A DNA stretch of 64,000 bases from Paracentrotus lividus (lineage: Eukaryota > Echinodermata > Echinoidea > Camarodonta > Echinidae), in contig CALNVZ010003426.1 in NCBI GenBank assembly GCA_940671915.1, forward strand, positions 3,724,639-3,788,638, read 5' to 3'. The translations under genes and the position numbers were made by a program. The notes beneath the pieces were generated by a model, which was not told the origin of the DNA, did not search any database, and saw only the letters and a program-made list of their open reading frames with translations. Of this stretch, positions 13,556 to 24,450 are shown piece after piece; the stretch's first letter is position 1; each line of letters begins with the position of its first letter.

Positions 13556-13628
13556 CTTGCCATAGTTCAGCCGGTAGAGCGCCTGTCTAGTAATCGGGAT
13601 GTCTTGGATTTGAATCCCGATGGAATCC
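13556..13628 (+). repeat. tRNA-like SINE head fragment, ETS intron 2
   Basis: Box A-like TAGTTCAGCCGGTAGAGCG (13563-13581) and box B-like GGATTTGAATCCC (13606-13618) with tRNA-like spacing. No convincing body follows. A decayed tRNA pseudogene is possible. Confidence 0.55.
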
Positions 13629-13916
13629 TATTTTCTTTGCTCATTTTTTGATATTATATGTTTCTGGTCAGTTCCACTCTTTGTTAAAAAATTTAAGATA
13701 AAATAGACTACTTGAGTTGATTATATTAAAACAATTAATTGTCAACTTGTTTTGCTTTGGAATAATAGAGAAGACAATTATTTTGTCATTAAAAATGAAC
13801 ATAGTTTGTTTCTAATGCATCTATGACTTACGATAAGAAATAGTATAAATAGCATTGGCGTAGTCCATAAACATCATAATGTACCCATTTTTGATATACA
13901 GCTATCATGGCTATAT

Positions 13917-14386
13917 ACAGTCTGTGTAAAAAAAAATGGTACAGTCGGGGAAAAAATAATTTAGGTGTGAAATCTTCTCATATTATGTGTGTTTGTGGTG
14001 CCAAATTAAAGTCAAAAGATTTTGCTTGTTGATGCGCTTTGTCCTGTATAATTTACTTTCGTAGAACAAAAGTTATGCTAAGTTTTGTGCGACAAGGAAC
14101 AATTCGAAATTACGCACTTCTATTGTTCTGGAGCGCTGAATTCACGGTCATTATGCGAAATCATACACAAAGGCATGGGACAGCGTGCGAAAAATGGATT
14201 TTTCTTGAATGTAGAAAATTAGTCATATCTCAAGAAATACTGCTCCAAATGTGATGAAAAAAAATTGCAGATGAAAGTCTAATCACCCTGCTTTATGAAA
14301 GTACTAAACAATACCATGTTGTGATTTATCTTCATGCTATAAAAAAATGTTTTCCACTTGTACCATTTTATTTGACACAGACTGTA
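13917..14386. mobile_element. TA-ended non-autonomous element, about 470 bp, ETS intron 2
   Basis: The left TACAGTCTGTGTAAAA, AATGGTACAGT is mirrored by TTGTACCATTTTATTT, GACACAGACTGTA. TA at both ends fits a Tc1/mariner-type MITE (family inference). No transposase frame. Confidence 0.65.
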
Positions 14387-15815
14387 GAGTATAAAACAGA
14401 GAGTGCACTTCAATATCCAAGGCATTTATATCCTTGGTTGGCAGTTTTCTTTTGAACCCCTTAATGGGTGTAAGAAATGAATGACATAGACATAATTACA
14501 GAGGGCTTTATGCGGTGTTGAAACTGAAACCAAACACTTGAGTTTTGACAAGCAGTTTAAGAATTATTTGGGAGACTGATAAATGGACGAAATGTGAGTA
14601 TGCTAATTAGTATTCATAAGAGGGGGGGGGGGGGTACGTACATGTATTTCCGGTGTATATGGTATGTATTATAGTACACCAGTTCATTGATATGCATAAG
14701 TTTGTTCTTGACAACCTAATGACTTGCCCGACACTTGTCCGACATAGCAACAACGAATATATTCAAATTGGATTCATTCTTCAATAACTGGTTGTTTGAA
14801 TACCTCTTTACTTTGTACGGATGGAAGACACATCCATAAATCATAATAAATTAGTGAACCGGTGAGGGTCTATGTAACAGTTGCATAATGAAATTACACA
14901 TTTTGGCGATTTGCCGACATTTTATAATGCCGATAGATAATACAACTATTGCCGATGGGCGATTCAATACAATCCCCACCCCCTGCCTTCCCCCCCCCCC
15001 CCCCGCGACTACCCAAAATCGAACAAAATGGCCTCCATACAACAAAGGAGAGAGACAAGATAGATGGATTAATGAAGATCATAGAAAGAACAATTACAGC
15101 ACCAAGCCTTTGCTCTCTTTACACATTTATTTTCAAACAAAACGTCTAGTTTCGGTTTAGATCTCGGCAGCTGCAACGCAACGGTTTTTAATTACACAAG
15201 GCTACAGTTTAGATGTCTCTATATACGCTCCATATACCTACTAGCATGTGGCTCTTGTAGACTTATGTATACTAGTAAAGCATTAGTATGTTGAGCTAAA
15301 TGGTAGAATATAAATGACACAACTGTCAACATATTGATAACCAGCCAACATGCACAGTTTATCATTAATTTCCTTTACCTTTTATACGTACACGATGTGT
15401 TTCTATAAAAATGTCATTTTATCTGGAATATTTCATTAATATGATTTTAGTAATGGTCACATCTACAAGTTTAAACTTTACTTATGCAAATAGTATACAT
15501 ATACTATATAGTATCAGACTAGAAATAACAGGTTTATATCTTATACATTATATACAAACACTCCGAGGACTAATATATCACTTTATAAAATTTGTTATTA
15601 CAGAACAAAACGCACTCTTTGCTAGCTTAAAACTGTCGTGATCATGCATATACTTTGTGAGTTTGCACGTAAATGTATTACCACACTGTAAAACACAATC
15701 ACTGATAATAGTTGAAATCATAAAAGCCCCCGAATACATTATTTTGTATTTCTCATGCCTCGCTGATCGCACTTAAAAGATATGCGCTAGTTACGTCGAG
15801 CAAAAGCATAATCGT

Positions 15816-16560
15816 TATGCTACAGTCACACAGACACTTACGTATAGTTACGTTCTTGTTGTTTAATGCTACAGTCACACAGACACTTACGTTTAGTTAC
15901 GTCCAGTAGCGTCCAAAAATCATTTTCTTTTCTTCGGATCCCCACGGATGCTTAACCGTCATAGTTAGCAGTAGAAATATTGATAATTTCGTTCATCCAG
16001 TAAAACAATGAAATACATAAGAAATGATAGAATAGAAGATGAAATAAGATTACAACAACACAAACGTATCTATACGTAAGTGTCTGTGTGACTGTAGCAT
16101 TAATCTTATTTCATCTTCTATTCTATCATTTCTTATGTATTTCTTTGTTTTATTGGATGAACGAAATTATCACTATTTCCACTGCTGACCATGACGGAAA
16201 GGCATCCGTGGGGATCCGCAGAAAAGAAAAAAAAAATTGGACGCAACCGGACGTAACTCAACGTAATGCTACAGTCACACAGACACTTACGTGTGACTTA
16301 CTGTGTGACTGTAGCATAATGCTGCAGTCACACAGACACTTACGTTGAGTTACGTCCGGGTTGCGTCCGAAATTCCCTTTTTTCTGCGGATCCCCACAAA
16401 TGCCTTCCCGTCATAGTTCACAGTGGAAACAGTGATAATATCGTTCATCCAATAAAACAAAGAAAAGCATAAGAAATGATGAAACAGAAGATGAAATAAA
16501 GATAAAACAACAAAAACGTAACTACATGTATACGTAATTGTCTGTATGACTGCAGCATTA
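15816..16560. mobile_element. Cluster of nested/inverted MITE copies with terminal TGCTACAGTCACACAGACAC
   Basis: The end motif TGCTACAGTCACACAGACAC or its complement recurs at least seven times. One partial copy is at 15816-15860, a full copy at 15865-16102, an inverted copy at about 16101-16290 sharing its inner sequence (ATTTCATCTTCTATTCTATC), and a third copy at 16318-16560 ending in CTGCAGCATTA. Each full copy is about 240 bp with terminal inverted repeats. Together they form a long hairpin in ETS intron 2. Confidence 0.85.
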
Positions 16561-16966
16561 CCGGTTACACCGATATAAAACACTACTCAATCAAGAACAT
16601 ACAATGAATATAAAAGTCTCAATATTATTCAGGGGTCGAGTATACAACTTGGCATGCCTTTATGAAAATGATCAGGTCTTGCATTTCAACGAAACGAGAT
16701 GTTGGCATAAAATATAGCCACTTTTTTTTCTCTTTTTTTTAAATCATGATCTCATTTACTCTTTTTTTTTATAGTTCAGTTAATAGTAAAAACTTTATCA
16801 TCTCTGAAGATACCATAGATAAACAAGAAGTAGAATAGTAAAATGTATTTTTTCTCAATGGTATAACGTTGTCAGGAAAAGAAAATGGTATCTATCAAGT
16901 TAGTTTGGCACAGTACGCTTGTTAAAATGATTATCATGCTATTTTTCATTTTCCATCTGTTTCCAG

Positions 16967-17068
16967 GTTTTCTTCAGCCATTTGAGAGTCTAGAATCGTT
17001 AAATCACATCACAGAATTGGAAACGCTTCATGCTAGAGATATCATGAGCAGTACTTCAACCAGATCAG
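16967..17068 (+). CDS. ETS factor coding exon 3 (residues 104-138)
   Basis: The acceptor TTTCCAG follows a pyrimidine tract and the donor is GTATGC. The 102-nt exon is phase 1 at both ends and reads FLQPFESLESLNHITELETL, then a Ser/Thr-rich tail. The residues are acidic and hydrophobic, compatible with an activation segment, but no named domain is visible. It can be skipped without a frame change. Confidence 0.8.
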
Positions 17069-17094
17069 GTATGCATCCTTCTAACACTTAGTGG

Positions 17095-18700
17095 CACACC
17101 CCTATACACCCACCAACACATTTATGCACCCTCCAACACCCCTATACACCATGTAAACTTTTAACACCCTGGTCCTATACAGGGGCGTATCCAGGGGGGG
17201 CGCAACAGAGCGGCGCGCCCCCCCCCCCCCCCCCCTATTGGGACTAAAAAAAAAAAAAAAGGAGGAGAAAAAGGGAGAAAGAAGGAAAAAGGGAAAAAGA
17301 GAAGAAAAGAAAGAAAGAGAAGGAATAAGGCTCGATGCTTGTACAATTTTCGCCCCAACTTTATTCAATAAAAAGCCGAAATAGCTTTATTTGTTCTAAC
17401 GACATAACTAAGGCATTTAATGTGGGGAGGGCCACGAGGCGACTTTTCTCATATGTATTTGCAATAATTGTCATCAACGCCCTTTTTAAGAAAAAGAAAT
17501 ACATTAGTGACGAAAAGAAAAATATTTAAAACTAAAGTTTCAAAATATTCACAAAGAAAAGAGGCCTCTTGGACCCTCTGCCTCCTGGGGCCTCGGCCTC
17601 CTGGGAACATAGTTGCCTCATGGGTTTATTAGAAAGTACCCCTTTATTAATTCAAAATACTTTTTGAAACCCTAATTTTTGGCTCGCGCTTCGCGCTCGC
17701 TGATGCCAAATCAAATGCACAATAATAACTCTAAATTTTACCTTAAAAAATTCTATAACCCAAATTTTCGGCTCGCGCTTCGCGCTACTGACACCAAATC
17801 AAATGCACAATAATAGTTCTAAATTTTACCTTAAAAAAATTTTAAACCCCAAATTTTCGGCTCGCGCTTCGCGCTCGCTGATACCAAATCAAATGCAACA
17901 ATAATAACTCCAATTTTTACCTTTAAAAATTTTCAGCTCGCGCTTCGCGCTCGCGGATACTAAATTGGTCTATTATTCACAATAATCTACCATTTTCTAG
18001 TACTAGAAAATGCCCTTTATTTATTTCATATAACTTTAAAACCTCAACATTTTCGACTCTCGTTTCGCGCTCGCAGATTCCAATTCAGAAGGTATATAAT
18101 GCCAACATAAATAGGTTTCTACGCAACATACATTGTCTTAGGGTTATAGAAACTATGTAACTTTTGTGATAATTGAAAAAAAATGTGGAATTTCATGTAC
18201 AATATGAATTAGAAGAACTCCCTCCCCTTCCCCTGACGGCGATAAAAATCCTTTGCGCCCCCCCCCCTATTGGGAAATCCTGGATACGCCCCTGCTATAT
18301 CTACCTACCAAGCTAATAACACCTGGTGTCACACCCCAATACGTCCTCTATCATCCCAGTCCTATCATTGCCTATATACCCATGTTCATCAACCTAACAC
18401 CCTAATAACACCTGTGTTACACCCCTATACACCCTTGAAAATCCCAAGACACATCCTGTTCCTACACCCATACCACCCTATTAACACTTGATACTGCACC
18501 CCTACACCCTTTTACTTATTTCTTTAATAAAACCTGGTGTTACACCCCTATACACCCTCTGTAACCATTAGAAACACCCTGGTCATACACCCATACCTCC
18601 CTATGAACGCTTGATACTACACCCCTATTACACCATCTATTTATCTGTGTAATAACACCTGGTGTTACACCCCTAAACGCCCCCAGACAACCTGGTCATA
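17095..18700. repeat. CACCCCTATACACC minisatellite, interrupted by a transposon
   Basis: Irregular units with ACACCCCTATACACC and AACACCTGGTGTTACACCCC occur at 17095-17175 and again at 18305-18700. The hAT-like element at 17180-18294 splits the array, so the array is older than the insertion. Confidence 0.75.
17180..18294. mobile_element. Non-autonomous hAT-like element, 1.1 kb, with internal palindromic repeats
   Basis: The ends are perfect 16-bp inverted repeats: CAGGGGCGTATCCAGG and CCTGGATACGCCCCTG. CTATA flanks both sides. CCCCCTATTGGGA lies next to both ends. The inside holds five copies of a unit with GGCTCGCGCTTCGCGCTCGC (about 17682, 17771, 17860, 17935, 18055), spaced about 75-120 bp. 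No transposase frame. The CAGGGGCG end is typical of hAT elements. Confidence 0.8.
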
Positions 18701-19139
18701 TAATTCATCCCGTCTTGAAATTTCGAAATGAGCCCCTTACCCGTTTTGCTCATCCTTTCATAAGTCCCTGGTTATGCATTAGGGTAATCAGGTAATTAAG
18801 GTTGCGACGTTTTGATATATTTTGATCTATCGTGTGAAGCATAATTGATCTGAGCACATTAACGAAATGGAATACCAATGTAAAGTACTTGCGAAACAGA
18901 ATGTTGGCAAACATCATTTTGTTTTCATGATTGTCACCGTTTTGGACAAACGTTCATGTATTCAATAGCTTATAATATTGATACCACGCACTTGTTTTTA
19001 AGAATAACATTTCACTATCGCTGTATCATAATTCAATCTATTTAATGTTGTCAGCATAAGTGTGTCAGATATAACAACAACGAACCTTGTGACGCATTAG
19101 GTTCTGCATATTAACTTTCATTTATTAAATGTCTCATCT

Positions 19140-19245
19140 GTTCCACTTTCTCTCTTCTCTATCTCTGACGCTCTCTCTCTCTTTCCTTTTGCCCCTCTCT
19201 TTCTCTTTCTCTGCTTTCTCTCGACTCTCCCTACCCCTTTCTCTC
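19140..19245. repeat. (CT)n tract, ETS intron 3
   Basis: Interrupted CT/CTTT tract. The open frame through it is an artefact. Confidence 0.85.
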
Positions 19246-19424
19246 CAATATCATTATGATATTCATATTGTTGTTAATTTTATCATTATTTTTTTTTTTA
19301 TATTATTTCATGTTGAGATGACCATGTTTGATGATACTCATAGTGCTCGGATTGGCCTGCGATATTACATCGATGACACGATGTAGTTCCTTGAATAATA
19401 ATTTGATGGAATAAATATGGTGAT

Positions 19425-20135
19425 ACTGATGATGCTGATGGTGGTAGTGCAGGTGGTAGTGTGACAGGTGGTGGTGGTTGGCGTAGTAGTGGTGACGGTC
19501 GTGGTGTGGGTGGTGTGGTGGTGGTGGTGGTGATGGTGTGGTGTGATGGTGGCGATGATGTGTCTGGTAGTGATGTTGATGGTGGTGATGGTGGTAATAA
19601 TGATGGAGGTGGTGGTTAGATGGTGTGGTGATGATGTATGGTCGGTGGTGATGTGTTGGTGTTGGTGGTGATGGTGTTGTGGGTGATGGTGGTGATGATA
19701 GGTGTCGTAGTGATGTTGATGGTGTGATTGGTGCGGAGAATGAATGGAGTATTGGTGATGGGGTTGATGCGTCGGGTGTGATTGTGGATGGTCTGGGTGT
19801 GCATGGGTTGGTGTTGTTTGGTGATGGTGTTTGTGTGTATGGGTATGATGGTGTCACGGTAGTGATGTGTGGTGTGAGGTAAGGTGAATAATGATGGAGG
19901 TGTGTAGTTGGTGATGCGGGTGAGTGATGATTGGTGTGATGGTGATGGAACTTTTGTGTTTGGTGCCATGCGTGTTGGTGGTGATGTGGCTGATGATGGT
20001 GTCGGTAGTGATGTGAGTTGATGGTGGTGATGGTGGTAATAATGATGGAGTTGGTGGTAGCGATGTTGGTGGTGATGATGGTGGTGGTGATGGTGATGGT
20101 GAAAGTGATGGCGGTGGTGATGATGATTTTTGTTG
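19425..20135. repeat. (GGT/GAT)n triplet tract, about 700 bp, ETS intron 3
   Basis: Imperfect GGT, GAT and GTG triplets produce long open frames on both strands that are not genes. The tract ends about 160 bp before ETS exon 4. Confidence 0.95.
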
Positions 20136-20296
20136 AGATATTTGTGATGGCTTGTATGATTGATGATTCAAGTAATGATGATCGTTGTGGGGATATCTAT
20201 TGCAATTGTGGTTCCAAAGATCCTTCAGTCTTCCTGGCAACTCTACAAACCCTTTATACCAATACCACCATATTCCTACCAATTTCATCTCCACAG

Positions 20297-20449
20297 ATAC
20301 CATGGTCCCCAGCCCCACCCCATCTCCTCCCTTCGATGCTCCTTGTTTCTATGAATCATCTGATCTTACTACCATTGATAGTCTCCTTGTCTACCAAGAG
20401 CCAATCAAACCTGAGAGAAGAAAATACAACAACTCCATTAGTACTGAAG
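20297..20449 (+). CDS. ETS factor coding exon 4 (residues 138-189), sumoylation-like motif
   Basis: The exon lies between acceptor CCACAG and donor GTAAGA, 153 nt, phase 1 at both ends. It encodes a Pro/Ser-rich start (MVPSPTPSPPFDAP), an acidic middle, then LLVYQEPIKPERRK. IKPE (174-177) matches the psi-K-x-E sumoylation consensus. The exon begins about 170 bp after a long GGT/GAT repeat tract, which may affect its splicing. Confidence 0.85.
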
Positions 20450-21479
20450 GTAAGACATTTCCTGCCAAAGTCGGGTTAAAATTGCATAACTGAACTCATG
20501 TTTGATATAAATTCATAATGATTCTGTATTCTCCTTAATGTCGGTTCTCGAGGATTTGAAAATCAATGCTACCTGCATTTTTCGCAATGTGCAATATTCA
20601 AAATAACATGACCACACAAAGCCTTTTCAATTTTTTGTAAAGATTGATATGAAAAAAGGGGAAATAGAATAGTGTCAAATTTGACATTTTATTTATAAAA
20701 ATTGGCTTTGTATCAAAAATGTTTTTAATTGCTTAGAAATTTTGCATCAATAAGAGGAAATTCCTTGAAATATTTTGCTTCCCAAAATGAAAAATAAGAA
20801 ACCAGTTAAGAGATACATGATACTAATAAGTCAAAGTAAGATGTATTGACAATATATCCACTAGATCAGAACGAAGTAAAATGTATATTAGTATTGAGCG
20901 ACTCTTTGGCCAACACATAATACATACTCAAGTAAACAATTACATGTATGAATTCAAAACTATATTTAACCATTCTATTTCTTTGAATGTTAGAGCATTT
21001 GTAAACTTGTAGTATCGGGTATACTTTCAGTTTCTGTTAAAAAATAATGTATTTAAAATATTCTAAAGAAAATACGACACGTTTTCGACCCTTATATACA
21101 TGATATAGGGCGTTGAATTCGGAGAAATATAGTTTATCCATAGTTTACATATTAAAACGCTCGATTTATTCATAGATGTGTAAACAATTGCAGTTTATAT
21201 CTAACATATCTTACAATAATTGTAAACCCATGGGGAACTGGAATTTAAAGAAGTTAAGTAAAATATTTTCTTGTCATATAATGAAACAGATAATTAGTTT
21301 CCTTTGCTCTTTTTCCTCACATGAATAAATCAAACTTAAATAGGATCTGCGTCATTTTATCAAAGCACTTCTGAAGTATGTTTTCCTCTTCATCTTAAAG
21401 GCAATTCATATCAATTTTCATATATTCATGAATGAATTAATGAATCATAATGAAATAATCAAATTTAAAAGTATGTATT

Positions 21480-21660
21480 TCTCTCTTTCTCTCTCTCTCT
21501 GTTACTCTCACTCACTCTCTCTCTCTCTCTCTTTCACTCTTTGTATGTCGTTCTATATAATGACTCCTCCATTCTTGTCTCTCTATCTCTCTCACGCTCC
21601 CCCCCCCCCCCCCTCTCTCTCTCTTTCTGTATGTCTGTCTGTCTGTCTGTCGTTCTATTC
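21480..21660. repeat. (CT)n/(CTGT)n tract before ETS exon 5
   Basis: CT runs, a C14 run near 21600 and (CTGT)n at 21632-21650 form the extended polypyrimidine tract upstream of the exon 5 acceptor. Confidence 0.9.
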
Positions 21661-21701
21661 ATCTCTTTCTCCATTCCTACCTTCTTTTTCTCTCATCACA
21701 G

Positions 21702-21806
21702 AATCCTTACTATCTGACAGTGGTAGTGAGGGTGGTTGCTGCACCCCTCTCATCATCCCAGCCAGACCCTTCCATAGCCATCACACCTCAAACAAGTCAA
21801 AATCAG
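21702..21806 (+). CDS. ETS factor coding exon 5 (residues 189-224)
   Basis: The exon is 105 nt, phase 1 at both ends, after a CT-rich tract ending ATCACAG and before GTAAAA. It encodes a serine/acidic start (ESLLSDSGSEG), two adjacent cysteines and PLIIPARPFHSHH. No named domain is visible. The SDSGSE run fits a serine/aspartate-rich region like that before the AT-hook of ELF3 (inference). Confidence 0.82.
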
Positions 21807-22173
21807 GTAAAACATTACCCCTTACTTCCATAGCTTGTATCACAATCAGGTGAAACATTACCCCACTGCTTCTATAGCTTGTAACACTCGATACCTTGAT
21901 GACAAATCTTCATTCTTTGTATGAATTGAACAATAATTAAAAATTCGGATTTGCAATCCCTTTATTTCTGTAGCTTTCGAAACGCTTCAGTTTAAGCCCA
22001 ATATCTATAGATGGTACAAATATAAAGGATGTCAAACTTTAAAAAAGGAGAGAGAAAGAGTTAGATTGCATGCATAACAATATATCATTGTGTAGATGTG
22101 GTAGAACAGTAAACATGCGTTGCATCTATTGTTAAATATTGAAAAAAAATACGTAAAATTAATTACTGACCAC

Positions 22174-22358
22174 TTAGGTACCTTCCCAAAAGATAAAGCC
22201 GCGGCCCGCTGCGTGAACGCCGCACAGCGGTATTTTTTTTTATACAATTAAGTCAATGGAAGAATAATAGGGGAACGGTATATCCTCCCTATAAGCTCGC
22301 TGTGCGCCGCGGCGTTCACGCAGCGGGCCGCGGCTTTATCTTTTGGTAAGGTACCTTA
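22174..22358. mobile_element. GC-rich fold-back element, about 185 bp, ETS intron 5
   Basis: The left arm reads TTAGGTACCTTCCCAAAAG, ATAAAGCCGCGGCCCGCTGC, GTGAACGCCGC. The right arm is its near-perfect reverse complement ending GGTAAGGTACCTTA. Arms of about 60 bp surround an AT-rich loop. The arms are far more GC-rich than the surroundings. It ends about 96 bp before ETS exon 6 (AT-hook). Confidence 0.85.
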
Positions 22359-22454
22359 CATAGAACCACCAAAACAGCAAAACTGTACTCAAACTCGGTC
22401 ATTGATCTAGTCATTTCTTAAATCCTATCATCCATTCACCCCTCCCCCTTTCAG

Positions 22455-22682
22455 CTAGCAGAACACATAACTACCAGCGACGAACAATTACAAAGAGCCT
22501 GAACGAGCTGAGGGAAGAAGGATCCAAACCCGTCATCGGATCGTCATCATCACCTTCGTCATCATCGTCATCGTCGTCAGGTTCAAGCATTGAGAGAAGA
22601 AAACGAGGTCGCCCAAGGAAGAGGATTTCAGGCGAACTTGGAGAGAGGGGAATGGGCAGAAGAAAAACAACACGAAAAGCAG
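22455..22682 (+). CDS. ETS factor coding exon 6: serine run and AT-hook (residues 224-300)
   Basis: Acceptor TTTCAG, donor GTCCGT, 228 nt, phase 1 at both ends. It encodes a serine-rich stretch at 253-268, then ERRKRGRPRKRISG, a canonical AT-hook with core RGRP at 274-277, then more basic residues (GRRKTTRKA). AT-hooks bind the minor groove of AT-rich DNA; within the ETS family this is the known layout of ELF3. The basic stretch probably also acts in nuclear localisation. Confidence 0.9.
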
Positions 22683-23245
22683 GTCCGTCATATATACCTA
22701 ATTTTAAGTTTTTTAAGGAAAATGTGTAAGACCATTCTTTTTAACGATTTTCAAAAGTGCAGTTTCCTAGATAGACAAAAGATACGATATTTGAATTATG
22801 ATACCATAGTTAGTAATCATGATAATCCGGATGTATTCAGCGTTGTATCCAAAATTATTATGTTGAAGAGGTTTCCAGTCATTTACAACTCTTTGAACTT
22901 TATTCAAACCTATGCACAAAGTGGGCACTATCTTCACTCCCTTCGCCTGAGATGAATGAGAAATCAAAAGGAAATACAACATACAATAGATGAAAACAAA
23001 AGAGAGGTTGTAATAAATATCAAATATCATCTTCAAACTTTGCTTTTTACGAGGGTCTCCTCATCTTTCTTTTACAATAAATTAACTTTATATTTGTGTT
23101 AGTTTTCTATAATTATGTATCAACATGATCAATGTAAACCTGGTTAAGTTTGAAATAAATGTCATATTTTTTACATTATATATACACCATGTGAAAGGAG
23201 GATGAATATATATCTATCTGTCTATTTTTATTACCATGGTTACAG

Positions 23246-23438
23246 TAAAAGGAAGTCATCTTTGGGAGTTCATCTTAGGGATCTTGAAGAATGAAGCATA
23301 CTGTCCTCAGTACATCAAATGGGAGGATAAAGAGAGGGGTGTGTTCAGGATTGTCAACTCTAAGGTGGTAGCTAACATGTGGGGTGATATCAAGAACAAC
23401 CCTAGGATGACGTATGAGAAGCTGAGTAGGGCAATGAG
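23246..23438 (+). CDS. ETS factor coding exon 7: N-terminal two-thirds of ETS domain
   Basis: Acceptor GTTACAG, donor GTAAG, 193 nt, entering at phase 1 and leaving at phase 2 inside an arginine codon. It reads GSHLWEFILGILKNE, then YIKWEDKERGVFRIV, VANMWGDIKNN and MTYEKLSRAMR. The three spaced tryptophans and the recognition helix with two DNA-contacting arginines (361 and 364) are all present. The CPQYIKW segment resembles ELF1/2/4, while the rest fits ESE. Confidence 0.96.
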
Positions 23439-23823
23439 GTAAGCCCCCCCCCCCCCTTACATGGGTATGCCATTTCATTAATATTTCAGAGTCTCAAATA
23501 ATGGAGTATGAAAAGTTCAACAGTTCAGGCCCCCTACTCTTATTCCTAATCTCAAAATTGTGACATAGAATGAAGTAAATTATAATTCAAAATCGAATTC
23601 AAACTTCATTGATATAAAATTTGGCAATTTGGATCATCAGAATGGGATACAACCTCCCCCCCCCCCCCTTATGAATTTTGTATTTCATCCAAAGAGGTAC
23701 CACGGAAATATACATTTTCCATATAGATGGTAACTTTATGCCTTGAAAAAAGTCCTACAATTTTACAGGCCAAGTCAAACATGTAATTTTCCTCTTTAGC
23801 ATGTGGGGGAAACATGAAGAGTA

Positions 23824-24051
23824 AGGGTGGTATCTCACTTTGCTAAGACGTCTCCGTGACGGAATCGTTTCCGCGACGGATAAAAAGTATTAGAGACGTC
23901 TCCGAAACTTAGGAGATGTCTCGGAGACGTCAAAAACTGTCTCAAAGTAGTATCCGCGACTCATGAAACGTCTCGGGGACATTTCCGCGACATCCGAAAT
24001 CCGTCTCAATGTTGTTTCAAAGTAGTTTCCGCGAAGTGAGATACCACCCTT
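23824..24051. mobile_element. MITE, about 228 bp, inside the intron splitting the ETS domain
   Basis: The ends AGGGTGGTATCTCACTT and AAGTGAGATACCACCCT are inverted repeats. The inside is rich in GAGACGTC and TTTCCGCGAC motifs. Related sequence lies at 12.3-12.5 kb and 36.8 kb. Confidence 0.8.
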
Positions 24052-24450
24052 GTACCCAAGAATGGTGTATGAGAATCTGATCAGGGGCAGTAGGTGAACT
24101 AACCCCACCCCTTTTAATATCTCTATTTCAATGATATTTGAGAGGCTCATACTTCAGACTTTGGCAGCGGCGTAAGCAATCACACATTGCCCATGCTCCT
24201 TATGTCAAATGAGCCGAAATCTGGAATTTAACATGTTTGGTTTTCATCCAAAGAGCTACCAAAATAGAGATTCCATATAGAGAATAACTTTATGGCTAAA
24301 AAATGACCTACAAGATATGTATTGATAAAATGAAATTGACATTTCCTACTCTTGTATAATGTAATTCATTGCTCTTATTCGTATGTTTATAATAAATTAG
24401 TAGAAAGGGTTATTAATGTTGTCCTTGTTCATCTTGATCACTGTGTTCAG

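Noticed and set aside
13479-16966. Search for a PNT-coding exon in ETS intron 2
   Set aside because: By eye I found no segment with the expected Trp-rich helical pattern between good splice sites; the interval is mostly MITE sequence. An exon cannot be excluded without an HMM search.
19303-20479. Overlapping long frames of His/Pro/Thr-rich or Val/Met-rich protein
   Set aside because: Repeat artefacts; only 20297-20449 in one frame is coding, as ETS exon 4.
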